64,000 nucleotides of DNA, from assembly GCA_900469345.1 (NCBI GenBank), contig UBWZ01000018.1:16041-80040 (forward strand), given 5' to 3'. This DNA comes from Hyphomicrobiales bacterium. GTDB taxonomy: Bacteria > Pseudomonadota > Alphaproteobacteria > Rhizobiales > Rhizobiaceae. The translations under genes were made by a program, and so were the position numbers. Positions 1 to 8,246 of this stretch are shown here, one piece after another. A model generated the notes under the pieces. The model was not told the DNA's origin. It searched no databases and saw only the letters and a program-made list of their open reading frames with translations. How positions within the stretch are numbered: the first letter of the stretch is position 1; the number at the start of each line of letters is the position of its first letter.

Positions 1-748
1 CCTGATTGCCGCTTCGGTCGGCATCCTGCTCGGCCTGATCAACGCCGTCCTCATCCATCGTTTCCGGATCATTTCGATCGTGGCGACGATCGCGACCTTC
101 AATATCTACTTCGGCCTGCTGATGTTCTTCACCAAGGGCGTCTCGATCTACACGCTTCCCGACTGGCTGACGACGCGCGTGGTTCTTTACGAGCGCGAAA
201 TGGCCGACGGCAGCTGGGCGGAGATCACCCTGCCGGTGGCGGTGATGATCCTTTGCGTCATGACAACCTGGCTCCTGCTTGCCCGGACGACGACCGGCCG
301 GCAGCTCTTTGCCTTCGGCGACAATCCGGAAGGGGCGCGGCGGTTCGGCATTCCGATCGGCGCCATGCAGTTCATCGCCTTCGGATGGCTGGGGCTGATG
401 GCGGGCGTCGCCGGGCTGATGCAGGCCCATTATGCCCAGGAGGTCGTGCCGAATGCGCTTTACGGCCGCGAACTCGACGTCTTGGCCGCCGTCGTGCTGG
501 GCGGGGCGAGACTGGGCGGGGGCAAGGGATCGGTGCTCGGCTGCGTGCTCGGCGTGCTGCTCGTTTCGGTCACCCAGAACGGGCTCAACCTCATGGGCGT
601 TTCGCCCTTCGCCTTCAAGATGATCGTCGGTGCCATCATTCTCACAGCAATCACCCTGTCGAGCGTGAGGCTTGAAAAGCTGGCGCCGATCCTGTCGCGG
701 CGCACCCAGGACACCGGCTCGACGGCCGGAAAGGGTGAGATCCGATGA
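1..748 (+). CDS. CUT2 sugar ABC transporter permease, 5' end cut by the window
   Basis: Inner-membrane permease of a ribose/xylose-type importer (BPD_transp_2 family). The frame is open from base 2, so the true start lies upstream and only the last 248 or so residues are visible. They are strongly hydrophobic with several membrane spans. The family-typical stretch ELDVLAAVVLGGARLGGGKG near residues 155-175 is the conserved cytoplasmic loop that contacts the ATPase. The stop overlaps the start of a second permease (ATGA), so the two are translationally coupled and probably form a heterodimer. The ATPase and binding protein are presumably upstream of the window. The downstream epimerase, kinase and aldolase suggest a monosaccharide substrate; its identity is not readable. 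Confidence 0.9.
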   Translation, partial: LIAASVGILLGLINAVLIHRFRIISIVATIATFNIYFGLLMFFTKGVSIYTLPDWLTTRVVLYEREMADGSWAEITLPVAVMILCVMTTWLLLARTTTGRQLFAFGDNPEGARRFGIPIGAMQFIAFGWLGLMAGVAGLMQAHYAQEVVPNALYGRELDVLAAVVLGGARLGGGKGSVLGCVLGVLLVSVTQNGLNLMGVSPFAFKMIVGAIILTAITLSSVRLEKLAPILSRRTQDTGSTAGKGEIR

Positions 749-1731
749 CCGGTTTTGCTCGCCGCTTCAACGCCATCTTCGGGGCGGACATGGCCGGTCC
801 GCTGACAGCGCTTACCGCCGTTCTCGTCATCATGGGCCTTGCCTCGCCGCATTTCCTGACGGCTGCGACCTTCGGATCGGTCGCCTTCCAGCTACCGGAA
901 CTGGGCGTCCTGACCCTTGCCATGCTTGTGCCGATCCTGACCGGTGGACTCAATCTCGCAATCACCTTTACCGCCAACATCGCCGGCCTGACGCTCGCCT
1001 GGACATTGCAGACCCACGGCGGAGCCGATGCCGGGCCGGGAGCGTTCCTGATCGGCTCTTGCCTCGCCCTGATCGTCGGCGCGCTGAGCGGCCTCGTCAT
1101 GGGACTGGTGATCGCCTTCACCCGCGCACATCCCATTCTCGTGTCGTTGTCGATGATGATCTTCCTGCGAGGGCTCGGAGAGTTCCTGACGCGCGGCGGC
1201 GATATCTCCGGCTTTCCCGCCTTCATCGCGCCGATCGGTCATGGCAGCGTGCTCGGCATCCCTGTGCCGCTGCTGATCCTGGTTGCCTGCGTGATCGCCA
1301 GCCATGTGCTTCTGTCGCGCACAAGGCTTGGATTTTCCACCTACATGATCGGCTCCAATATCGAGTCCGCCCGCTATTCGGGGATCAATACCCGCAAGGT
1401 GCTCGTGCTCGTCTACATGCTGTCCGGCATCATGGCGGCGGTGGCCGGCATCATCATGCTGGCCCGGTTCAATTCGGTGCGCGTCGGGCACGGCGAATCC
1501 TACCTGCTGATCACCGTGCTCGCCTGCTTCCTCGGCGGCATCAACCCCTTCGGCGGCTTTGGCCGCGTCCTGCCGGTCTTCGTGGCGCTCGTCGTGCTGC
1601 AGTTGCTGTCGTCCGGGCTCAACCTGCTGGGCGCCAACCAGCATCTGACCACCGCCGTCTGGGGCATTCTGCTGATCATCGTAATGGTGATGCGGTGGGC
1701 TTCGTCAACATTCACCGGAAAAACGAAATAG
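745..1731 (+). CDS. CUT2 sugar ABC transporter permease, second subunit
   Basis: Complete 328-residue permease, about the usual RbsC length. The hydrophobic profile fits 8-10 membrane helices. Motifs shared with the preceding subunit are the GHGESYLLITVLACFLGG loop (near residues 248-265) and the following INPFGGFGRVLP segment. The start overlaps the upstream stop by 4 bp, and the stop is 11 bp before the epimerase gene, with GGAGA serving as its ribosome site. Two different permeases in one CUT2 system is also the arrangement of the rhamnose transporter at the other end of this window (RhaP/RhaQ). Family and role are secure; the substrate is unknown. Confidence 0.92.
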   Translation: MTGFARRFNAIFGADMAGPLTALTAVLVIMGLASPHFLTAATFGSVAFQLPELGVLTLAMLVPILTGGLNLAITFTANIAGLTLAWTLQTHGGADAGPGAFLIGSCLALIVGALSGLVMGLVIAFTRAHPILVSLSMMIFLRGLGEFLTRGGDISGFPAFIAPIGHGSVLGIPVPLLILVACVIASHVLLSRTRLGFSTYMIGSNIESARYSGINTRKVLVLVYMLSGIMAAVAGIIMLARFNSVRVGHGESYLLITVLACFLGGINPFGGFGRVLPVFVALVVLQLLSSGLNLLGANQHLTTAVWGILLIIVMVMRWASSTFTGKTK

Positions 1732-1742
1732 GAGAGATCACC

Positions 1743-2591
1743 ATGGAAGGCTTTGGCGTTCATACCAGTATGTGGACGATGAACTGGGATCGTGCCGGTG
1801 CCGAAAAGGCAATCGCTGGGGCCGTGCGATACAAGATGGACTTCATCGAGATCGCGCTGCTGAACGCTCCCGCCGTCGATGCGCGGCACACGCGAGACCT
1901 GCTCGAGAAACACAAGCTGCGCGCTGTCTGCTCGCTTGGCCTGCCGGAACATGCCTGGGCCTCCGTTCGCCCCGACGCGGCGATCGAGCATCTGAAGGTC
2001 GCGATCGACAAGACAGCGGAGATGGGCGCGGAAGCGCTGTCGGGCGTGATTTTCGGCGGCATCGGCGAACGCACCGGCGTGCCGCCGACGCAGGGCGAAT
2101 ATGACAACATCGCCCGCGTGCTCGAGGCAGCCGCGCGACATGCGAAGACGCAGGGCATCGAGCTCGGCGTCGAGGCCGTGAACCGCTACGAAAACCATCT
2201 GATCAACACCGCCCGTCAGGCTGTCGACATGGTGGAGCGGGTCGGCGCCGACAACATCTTCGTCCATCTCGACACCTACCACATGAACATCGAGGAAAAG
2301 GGCGCCGCCAACGGCGTGCTGATCGCGGGCGACCACCTCAAGTATATCCATCTTTCGGAAAGTGACCGCGGCACGCCGGGCTACGGCAACATCCCGTGGG
2401 ACGCGATCTATGCCGCCCTGGCCGCCATCGGCTTCAAGGGCGGTCTGGCAATGGAGAGCTTCATCAACATGCCGGCGGAAGTCGCCTACGGGCTTGCGGT
2501 CTGGCGTCCCGTCGCCCGCGACATGGAAGAGGTGATGGGCAACGGTCTGCCTTTCCTGCGCAACAAGGCCCAGCAATACGGGCTGATCTGA
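1743..2591 (+). CDS. Sugar isomerase/epimerase of the D-tagatose/D-psicose 3-epimerase type
   Basis: 282-residue TIM-barrel enzyme. The four metal ligands of the ketose 3-epimerase family can be placed at E144 (VEAVNRYENH), D177 (LDTYHMNIEE), H203 (YIHLSES) and E238 (AMESF), with the same spacing as in D-tagatose 3-epimerase, so a Mn/Co-dependent C3 epimerisation of a ketose is likely. The frame is open far upstream, but the ATG at 1743 follows a GGAGA site and matches the family N-terminus. It sits between the sugar permeases and a kinase, so it probably prepares the imported ketose for phosphorylation. The exact sugar (L-ribulose, D-psicose, D-tagatose or other) cannot be told from sequence. 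Confidence 0.88.
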   Translation: MEGFGVHTSMWTMNWDRAGAEKAIAGAVRYKMDFIEIALLNAPAVDARHTRDLLEKHKLRAVCSLGLPEHAWASVRPDAAIEHLKVAIDKTAEMGAEALSGVIFGGIGERTGVPPTQGEYDNIARVLEAAARHAKTQGIELGVEAVNRYENHLINTARQAVDMVERVGADNIFVHLDTYHMNIEEKGAANGVLIAGDHLKYIHLSESDRGTPGYGNIPWDAIYAALAAIGFKGGLAMESFINMPAEVAYGLAVWRPVARDMEEVMGNGLPFLRNKAQQYGLI

Positions 2592-2602
2592 ACCGCGATC
2601 CC

Positions 2603-2629
2603 AGCCATCCCCGCGCGACGGGAATGGCT
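2603..2629 (+). terminator. Hairpin between the epimerase and kinase genes
   Basis: Arms 2603-2613 and 2619-2629 pair over 11 bp with one mismatch around a 5-nt loop, 12 bp after the epimerase stop. No U-tract follows, so it may be an attenuator or mRNA-stabilising element rather than a full terminator. It lies in the only sizeable gap (179 bp) of the 1-4920 operon. Confidence 0.5.
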
Positions 2630-2770
2630 AGACTGGAAAAGCGCGGGGCGCGCCTGGCTCGTCCGGCAAGCCCACGAAAAGGGAGGCAAGGGAGATGGCA
2701 GCCGGGTCTGTGAGAAGGGCATGCTTGCGATCGCCTTGCCGCGAACTCGGTGGTGGGCAGGAGGCGGGCC

Positions 2771-4228
2771 ATGATGTCTGATCCCTGTGCAGCAACCATC
2801 GCGGTGCTTGATGTGGGCAAGACCAATGTCCGGCTCAATGCCATCACCTGCAACGGCACGATCGCCGAAACCCTCTGCGTCGAGAACGGCGTGCTGGCCG
2901 GTCCGCCATGGCGCCACCACGATCTGGCAGAACTCGGCGTCTGGATCTTCAGCAGCCTTGCCACGCTGTCGCGCAGGCATCCGCTGGAGACCGTTGTGTG
3001 CACGGGTCATGGCTCGGGCGGCGTGCTTGTCGGTGCCGATCCGGATGACGAGGACGGCGTCGCCCTGCCGATGATCGACTACGAGCAGACGCTGCCGGAC
3101 GCGATCGCGATCGCCTACCCGCGGATGGCCGGATCGTTTCGCGACCGGGGCAGCATGATCATGCATGGGGCGACCCACCAGGCGCGGCAGCTCCTGTGGA
3201 TGGAAACGGCCGAGCCGGAGCGGTTCGCCCGGGCCCGGGCGTTCCTCTGCCTGCCGCAATACTGGGCATGGCGGCTGACGGGCGTGACGGCGGCCGAAGC
3301 AACAAGTCTCGGCGCGCAGTCGCATCTCTGGAATGTGGCGGATGGCCATCTGACGCCGATCGTCGCGGCGCGGGGGTGGCAGCGGCTGATGCCCGATTTC
3401 CGCGCCGCCTGGGCGCGTCTCGGTCCGGTGCGTGCCCCGCTCGTCAGACGCTTCGGCCTGTCACGAAATCTCGGCGTGCTGACCGGCATTCACGACAGCA
3501 GCGCCAATTTCTACCGATACCAGGCTGCCGGCCTCGCCGATGTGCTTCTGGTGTCAACCGGGACCTGGATCGTCGGCATGAGTGCCGCCGCATCGCTGGA
3601 TCGCCTGCGCGAGGAAACTGGGATGACGATCAACAGCGACGTCTACGGCCGACCGGTCGCGGGGGCGCTGACCATGGGCGGGCGGGAATTCGCCCATGTG
3701 GCAGGCGCAACGGACGGGCAGGCGATCGATCTGCCGGATGTCTTTCGTCTCGTCGAACGCGGCACGATGGCACTTCCGACTTTCGGCGCGGACGACGGCT
3801 TCTTCCCGGGCAGCGCCGGCCGCGGGGAGATCATCGGGCCACCGCCCGAGACAGCGGCAGAACGCAAGGCGCTGGCCACACTCTACAGCGCGCTTCTGAC
3901 CGTCGAGTGCTGCGACGCCCTCGACCCGAAGGGGCGCGCGGTGCTTGACGGCAGCTATCTGCGCGAACCGATCTATGCGCGGCTGGTCTCTGCGTTGCGC
4001 GACGAGGGCGAGACCTTCTTCAACCTCGACGCCTACGGGGTGGCAACCGGATCGGCACTGCTTGCCGAGCACGGTTCGGACCGCGCCTCCGAGACGCTGG
4101 CGCTCGAGCGCCCCGGTGCGCTTGCGCAAACCACGGCGGCATCGCTGCGCGCCTATCGCGGTCGCTGGCGCAAAGCCGCCGGCGCCCACCTGTCCTCATC
4201 CCCCAGCTTGAAAAAGGCCCAGACATGA
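2771..4228 (+). CDS. FGGY-family carbohydrate kinase, RhaK-like
   Basis: 485-residue sugar kinase that probably phosphorylates a ketose from ATP. The N-terminal nucleotide loop reads AVLDVGKTN (residues 11-19); STGTWIVG and GGREF in the middle belong to the FGGY core. It resembles RhaK at the other end of this window: both have LDxGKTN, VLAGPP, QYWAWRLTGV, GIHDS and VSTGTW. The ATG at 2771 was chosen because AGGAGG lies 6 bp upstream; an in-frame ATG at 2750 has none. The stop overlaps the aldolase start (ATGA), so the kinase product is probably the aldolase substrate. It might be a rhamnulokinase or fuculokinase paralogue; specificity is inferred only. Confidence 0.87.
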   Translation: MMSDPCAATIAVLDVGKTNVRLNAITCNGTIAETLCVENGVLAGPPWRHHDLAELGVWIFSSLATLSRRHPLETVVCTGHGSGGVLVGADPDDEDGVALPMIDYEQTLPDAIAIAYPRMAGSFRDRGSMIMHGATHQARQLLWMETAEPERFARARAFLCLPQYWAWRLTGVTAAEATSLGAQSHLWNVADGHLTPIVAARGWQRLMPDFRAAWARLGPVRAPLVRRFGLSRNLGVLTGIHDSSANFYRYQAAGLADVLLVSTGTWIVGMSAAASLDRLREETGMTINSDVYGRPVAGALTMGGREFAHVAGATDGQAIDLPDVFRLVERGTMALPTFGADDGFFPGSAGRGEIIGPPPETAAERKALATLYSALLTVECCDALDPKGRAVLDGSYLREPIYARLVSALRDEGETFFNLDAYGVATGSALLAEHGSDRASETLALERPGALAQTTAASLRAYRGRWRKAAGAHLSSSPSLKKAQT

Positions 4229-4920
4229 CTGACCCAAATGCGACTGCCACCCTGCGCCGTGAGATGGTGGACATCTGCCGCCGCATGAATTCGAGCGGTA
4301 TCAACCAGGGCACTGCCGGCAATCTGTCGGTGCGTACCGAGAGCGGCTTCCTGATCACGCCCTCTTCCATGCCCTATGACACGATGACGCCTGACGACCT
4401 CGTCGAAATGGATTTTGATGGCACCTATGTCGGCCGCCGCCCATCATCGGAGTGGCGGTTCCATCGCGACATCCTCAAAAACAGAACCGATATCGCGGTC
4501 GTGCTCCACTGCCACTCGATGTACGCCACGACCCTTGCCTGCCACCACAGGACAATCCCGAGCTTCCACTACATGACCGGCGTTGCGGGCGGCAATACGA
4601 TCCGTTGCGCCGACTATGCGACGTTCGGGACGCAGGCACTGTCGGATCATGCGCTAAAGGCGCTGGACGGCCGGTCGGCTTGCCTGCTCGGCCAGCACGG
4701 ACAGATCTCGCTCGGCAAGACGCTCGAACAGGCGCTGTGGCTGGCAATCGAGGTCGAGACATTGTCGCGCATGTATGTCCAGGTCCTCACCCTCGGCGAG
4801 CCGCCTATCCTGCCGGACGAGGAGATGGAGCGGGTGATCGCCCAGATGAAGCGCATGAGCTACGGTCTCGGCCCGGAGGCCGAAGGCTCCAACGACGTGG
4901 CCCGCCCGCGACAGGCATGA
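4225..4920 (+). CDS. Class II aldolase, L-fuculose-phosphate aldolase type
   Basis: 231-residue zinc aldolase of the FucA/AraD family. By alignment with E. coli FucA (E73, H92, H94, H155), the catalytic acid is E76 (SSEWRFH) and the zinc ligands are H95 and H97 (LHCHS) and H158 (GQHG), all present. It should split a ketose-1-phosphate into dihydroxyacetone phosphate and a small aldehyde. It is coupled to the kinase by a 4-bp overlap and is the last gene of the operon. Epimerase, kinase and aldolase form a complete short pathway; an aldehyde dehydrogenase or reductase for the second product is not in view. Confidence 0.9.
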   Translation: MTDPNATATLRREMVDICRRMNSSGINQGTAGNLSVRTESGFLITPSSMPYDTMTPDDLVEMDFDGTYVGRRPSSEWRFHRDILKNRTDIAVVLHCHSMYATTLACHHRTIPSFHYMTGVAGGNTIRCADYATFGTQALSDHALKALDGRSACLLGQHGQISLGKTLEQALWLAIEVETLSRMYVQVLTLGEPPILPDEEMERVIAQMKRMSYGLGPEAEGSNDVARPRQA

Positions 4921-5286
4921 CGCGCCGAAGCGGTCGATCGCGGTCTGGAGGTTGCCAGTGGCTCGCGGCTCCCGGACCATCGCAAATGACGCCAAGCTCA
5001 TAAATATTCTATTGCAAATCTGAAAATACATATGTATCGATTACATATCCAGTGAGGAGGATGTCTCGATCAAGGTACTGAATTGGTTCGCCAATCGTGT
5101 TTTCACGAAGGGGCGAAGCCTTGCCCTGAGCCGGCTATTAAAAGGCCGGCAGGCGCGTCTGCGGGAGGAGCTGGATGCGCATGGGACATGCCTTGCCTCG
5201 ATCGAACTATGGCTCGCATGGGTCAGAACAGGATCAGCCGGGAGCCCGTCCAAGGGCATGCGGCATTCAAGGAGGAGGGAGTGGAC
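4921..5286 (+). promoter_or_regulatory. Intergenic control region upstream of the CUT1 operon
   Basis: 366 bp with no convincing gene; the upstream extension of the next reading frame lacks coding character. An AT-rich patch at about 4998-5050 stands out from the GC-rich surroundings and contains the perfect 12-bp palindrome ATACATATGTAT (5026-5037), followed at once by a related ATTACATAT. This is the best place for the promoter and operator of the 5287-13222 operon, with the SorC-family regulator at 10031 the obvious candidate ligand. A ribosome site (GGAGGAGGGA) precedes the ATG at 5287. Confidence 0.55.
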
Positions 5287-6636
5287 ATGAAGCGTTTCCT
5301 GAACGTGTTTACGAGTGTTCTTGCTTTGGCGGCAGCCACGGCAAGCCTGCCATCCGCGGCGTTGGCCGATTGGCTGGAAGATGCGGCGAAGCCGCTGAAG
5401 GGCACGGAAATCAGCGGTATCTTTCTTGATCGGCCCGGCTACCGCGCGATCATCAAGCTGTTGCCGGAATTCGAGAAGAAGACCGGCATCAAGGTGAATT
5501 ACGAGATCGTCCCTTACGAGAACACCCGCGAGAAACAGGTGCTCAACTTCACCTCGCAGGGTGGCCAGACGCTGGCGCTGGTCGACCTCGTGTGGATCGG
5601 CGAATTTGCTGAAAACGGCTGGATTGAGCCGATTTCCAATTTCTCGAAGGATACCAAGATCACCGATCCGAACCTCAAGCTCGACGGGTTCTTCCCGCTT
5701 CTGCTGGATGCCTTCGGTTCTTGGGGCGGCACCACCTACGGGCTGCCCTTCGACAACTACTCCGGCCTGCTGTTCTACAATTCCTGCATGCTGAAGGATG
5801 CCGGCTTCACCAAGCCGCCCGCCACCTGGGACGAATTGATGACGGTGTACGCGCCGAAGCTGACGGACGCCTCCAAGAAACAGTATGCCTACGCGCTCCA
5901 GTCGCTGCGCGGCGAAACCCAGTCGGCCGACAGTTTCATGCGCTTCCTTTGGCCGTTCGGCGGCTCGCTCCTCAACAAGGAGTTCAAGTCCAACCTGCTG
6001 AGCAAGGAGAGCCAGACCGGGCTCAAGTTCCGCCAGGACCTGATGAAGTACATGCCGCCCGGCATCGTCAGCTATGACCATGCGGAGGCCGTGAATGCGC
6101 TTGCCCAGGGGCAGGTGGCGATGATCACCGAGTGGTCGGCGTTCTACGGCACGCTGGTCGACCCGGCGACCTCCAAGATCGGCGATTGCCTCGCCGTGGC
6201 GCCGGAGCCCGCCGGCCCCGCCGGTCGCCTGCCCGCGCTTGGCGGCTTCTCGCTCGCGGTTGCCTCGCAGGCGACCGAGGAACAGAAAAAGGCGAGCTGG
6301 CTGTTCATCCAGTGGGCAACGTCCGAAGACATCGCCAAACCCTACGTCGATGCCGGTGGCGTCTCTGGCCGCATGTCGGTCTACGAAAACCCCGAAGTCA
6401 AGGCGAAGTACAAGTTCGTCGAGCCGATGGTGGCGTCGTGGAAGGCCGGTGTTCCGGAATTCCGTCCGCGCTTCCCGTCCTGGCCGGCAATCTCGGAAGT
6501 CGTCGCAGAGTGGGGCTCGAAAATGATGCTCGGCGAAGTCACGATCGACGGTGGTGCCAAGGAGATCGGTACCCGCATGGAGGATATCCTCGCCAAGGGC
6601 GGCTACTACGACGGCAAGAAGAAGCTGCTGCAGTAA
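5287..6636 (+). CDS. CUT1 ABC transporter sugar/polyol-binding protein
   Basis: 449-residue periplasmic solute-binding protein (family 1). A classical signal peptide runs to about ASLPSAALA (residue 27). The mature part starts DWLEDAAKPLKG and has the family features: FEKKTGIKVNYEIVPY early on and GLPFDNYSGLLFYN in the hinge region. The ATG at 5287 follows a strong GGAGGAGGGA. A GTG at 5281 is possible but less well placed. It is the first gene of an operon with two MalF/MalG-type permeases, a UgpC-type ATPase and sugar-modifying enzymes. A large hairpin follows it immediately, fitting higher expression than the downstream genes. Confidence 0.92.
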   Translation: MKRFLNVFTSVLALAAATASLPSAALADWLEDAAKPLKGTEISGIFLDRPGYRAIIKLLPEFEKKTGIKVNYEIVPYENTREKQVLNFTSQGGQTLALVDLVWIGEFAENGWIEPISNFSKDTKITDPNLKLDGFFPLLLDAFGSWGGTTYGLPFDNYSGLLFYNSCMLKDAGFTKPPATWDELMTVYAPKLTDASKKQYAYALQSLRGETQSADSFMRFLWPFGGSLLNKEFKSNLLSKESQTGLKFRQDLMKYMPPGIVSYDHAEAVNALAQGQVAMITEWSAFYGTLVDPATSKIGDCLAVAPEPAGPAGRLPALGGFSLAVASQATEEQKKASWLFIQWATSEDIAKPYVDAGGVSGRMSVYENPEVKAKYKFVEPMVASWKAGVPEFRPRFPSWPAISEVVAEWGSKMMLGEVTIDGGAKEIGTRMEDILAKGGYYDGKKKLLQ

Positions 6637-6649
6637 CTCATCCCCCCGG

Positions 6650-6705
6650 CAGATCCACCGCCCTTCACCAGGAAAAGCGACAAGCCTTTCCGGGCGGTGG
6701 ATCTG
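6650..6705 (+). promoter_or_regulatory. Large hairpin after the binding-protein gene
   Basis: Perfect 14-bp inverted repeat (6650-6663 with 6692-6705) around a 28-nt loop that has a further GGAAA/TTTCC pairing inside. It starts 13 bp after the stop. Position and form match the stem-loops that protect binding-protein mRNA in ABC operons such as malE-malF. That it stabilises mRNA here is inference. Confidence 0.7.
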
Positions 6706-6746
6706 GCTCTTGCCCTGACGGATGCTAAACCCTTCGGACCATTGCC

Positions 6747-7298
6747 ATGCTGAACCTATCGGCCAAAGCTCTCCAGGAACTGGGCGACTGCCTTGCCCGG
6801 GTCGACGTCCGGGACTTCGAGGCCGCCACGCACGAGATCGCCGCGGCGCAAAGGATCGCGCTCTACGGCGTGGGGCGGGAAGGTTTGCAGATCAAGGGGT
6901 TTGCCATGCGCCTCTACCACCTTGGCCTGAGGGCAAGCGTGGTCGGAGACATGACGACGCCGCCGCTCGGCAAAGGCGATCTGCTGATCGTCTCGGCGGG
7001 CCCGGGCTCTTTCTCCACGGTCAGCGCCCTGATGCAGGTCGCTCGTGACGCAGGCGCCCGCGTGCTTCTGGTTACCGCCACTCCAGACGGGGCGGCAGCC
7101 GGCCTTGCCGACGTGGTGCTTCCGGTTCCGGCCCAGACCATGGCGAGCGATCAGGGCGAGGCCCTGTCGGTGCTTCCGATGGGCTCCCTCTACGAGGGGG
7201 CCCTCTATATTCTCTTCGAACTGATCATCCTTGCCCTGCGGGATACGCTTGGCGTGGCGCCCGCCGTCATGCGCGCCAACCACACCAATCTCGAATGA
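6747..7298 (+). CDS. SIS-domain sugar isomerase, 6-phospho-3-hexuloisomerase (HxlB) type
   Basis: 183-residue single-SIS-domain protein. The family pattern is seen in RIALYGVGREGLQIKGFAMR (about residues 36-55), GDLLIVSAGPGSFSTV (near 77-92) and the C-terminal SLYEGALYILFE, as in HxlB enzymes that interconvert 3-hexulose-6-phosphate and fructose-6-phosphate. Length matches that family. It sits between the binding protein and the permeases of one operon, so it probably handles a phosphorylated ketose made from the imported sugar. No hexulose-phosphate synthase partner is nearby, so a formaldehyde-fixation role is unlikely; the real substrate is unknown. Confidence 0.8.
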   Translation: MLNLSAKALQELGDCLARVDVRDFEAATHEIAAAQRIALYGVGREGLQIKGFAMRLYHLGLRASVVGDMTTPPLGKGDLLIVSAGPGSFSTVSALMQVARDAGARVLLVTATPDGAAAGLADVVLPVPAQTMASDQGEALSVLPMGSLYEGALYILFELIILALRDTLGVAPAVMRANHTNLE

Positions 7299-7343
7299 CG
7301 GCGCAGGGCATTCACTCACAGGCCGGGAAGAAAGCAGATCATC

Positions 7344-8246
7344 ATGGCTGACATGACCGCCAAACCGAACCGCGGCTATCGGCGCTGGACGCCCTTCTGG
7401 TTCCTTGCTCCGGCCGTCGCGACCCTGCTGCTGATCGGCATCTATCCGACGCTGTTTGCGCTGATCACCTCGTTTCGCCGCTATAACATCGCCCGCCCGC
7501 GCGAGGGCTTCGATTTCATCGGCTTTGACAACTACGCATCGGTGCTGACCGACAGCACCTTCTGGGCAAGCCTTGGGACGACGGCCCGCTTTTATGTCAG
7601 CGTGCTACCCATCCAGGTCATGCTCGGACTTGCGATCGCTCTTCTTCTGCACAAGACCGGCATGGGTTTCCTGAAGGCGCTGGCCCGCGTCACCCTGGTG
7701 GTGCCGCTCGCGACCACCTACGCCGTGGTCGGGCTGATCGGTCGCCTGATCTTCAACCGCGATTTCGGCGTTGCGAACCAGATTCTCAACGCAATCGGTG
7801 TCGGCGGGTTCGACTGGCTGGGTTCGCCGCGCGGCGCCTTTACGGCGATCGCCATCATGGACATCTGGCAGTGGACGCCCTTCTGTGCGCTGATCTTTCT
7901 TGCCGGCCTGTCCATGGTGCCGGGCGAGATCGAGGAGGCGGCACGGCTCGAAACCACGTCCAAATGGGCGCTCTTGCGATATGTGCAACTGCCCTACCTG
8001 CTGCCGGGGCTGACGGCGCTGCTGATCCTCAGATCCGCGGACGTGCTGAAGCTGTTCGACATGGTGTTCGTGATGACCCGCGGCGGTCCGGGTGCGGCGA
8101 CCGATCTCGTGTCCATCTACATCCAGCGCGTCGGTTTCCGCATCTTCGATCTCGGCACCGCCTCGGCACAGGCCATCCTGCTGCTCGTGCTCACTATTCT
8201 GATCAGCCGCCTCTACATCCGAATCCTCTACAGGGAGGTCCAGTAA
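7344..8246 (+). CDS. CUT1 sugar ABC transporter permease, MalF type
   Basis: 300-residue inner-membrane permease with about six helices. The ATPase-contacting EAA loop is EEAARLETTSKWALLRYVQL, in the usual place about 80 residues from the C-terminus; the canonical glycine of that loop is replaced (ARLETTS instead of a DGA-like sequence). The stop TAA overlaps the next start (TAATG), so it is coupled to its partner permease. Role in import is secure; the cargo is that of the 5287 binding protein. Confidence 0.92.
   Translation: MADMTAKPNRGYRRWTPFWFLAPAVATLLLIGIYPTLFALITSFRRYNIARPREGFDFIGFDNYASVLTDSTFWASLGTTARFYVSVLPIQVMLGLAIALLLHKTGMGFLKALARVTLVVPLATTYAVVGLIGRLIFNRDFGVANQILNAIGVGGFDWLGSPRGAFTAIAIMDIWQWTPFCALIFLAGLSMVPGEIEEAARLETTSKWALLRYVQLPYLLPGLTALLILRSADVLKLFDMVFVMTRGGPGAATDLVSIYIQRVGFRIFDLGTASAQAILLLVLTILISRLYIRILYREVQ

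Noticed and set aside
672..1742. Upstream in-frame extension of the epimerase gene
   Set aside because: It overlaps a complete permease gene in another frame and reads as Arg/Pro-rich noise; the ATG at 1743 has a ribosome site and fits the family.
6747..7298. Ribulose-monophosphate formaldehyde fixation because of the HxlB-like protein
   Set aside because: No hexulose-phosphate synthase is present; the setting is a sugar/polyol importer operon.
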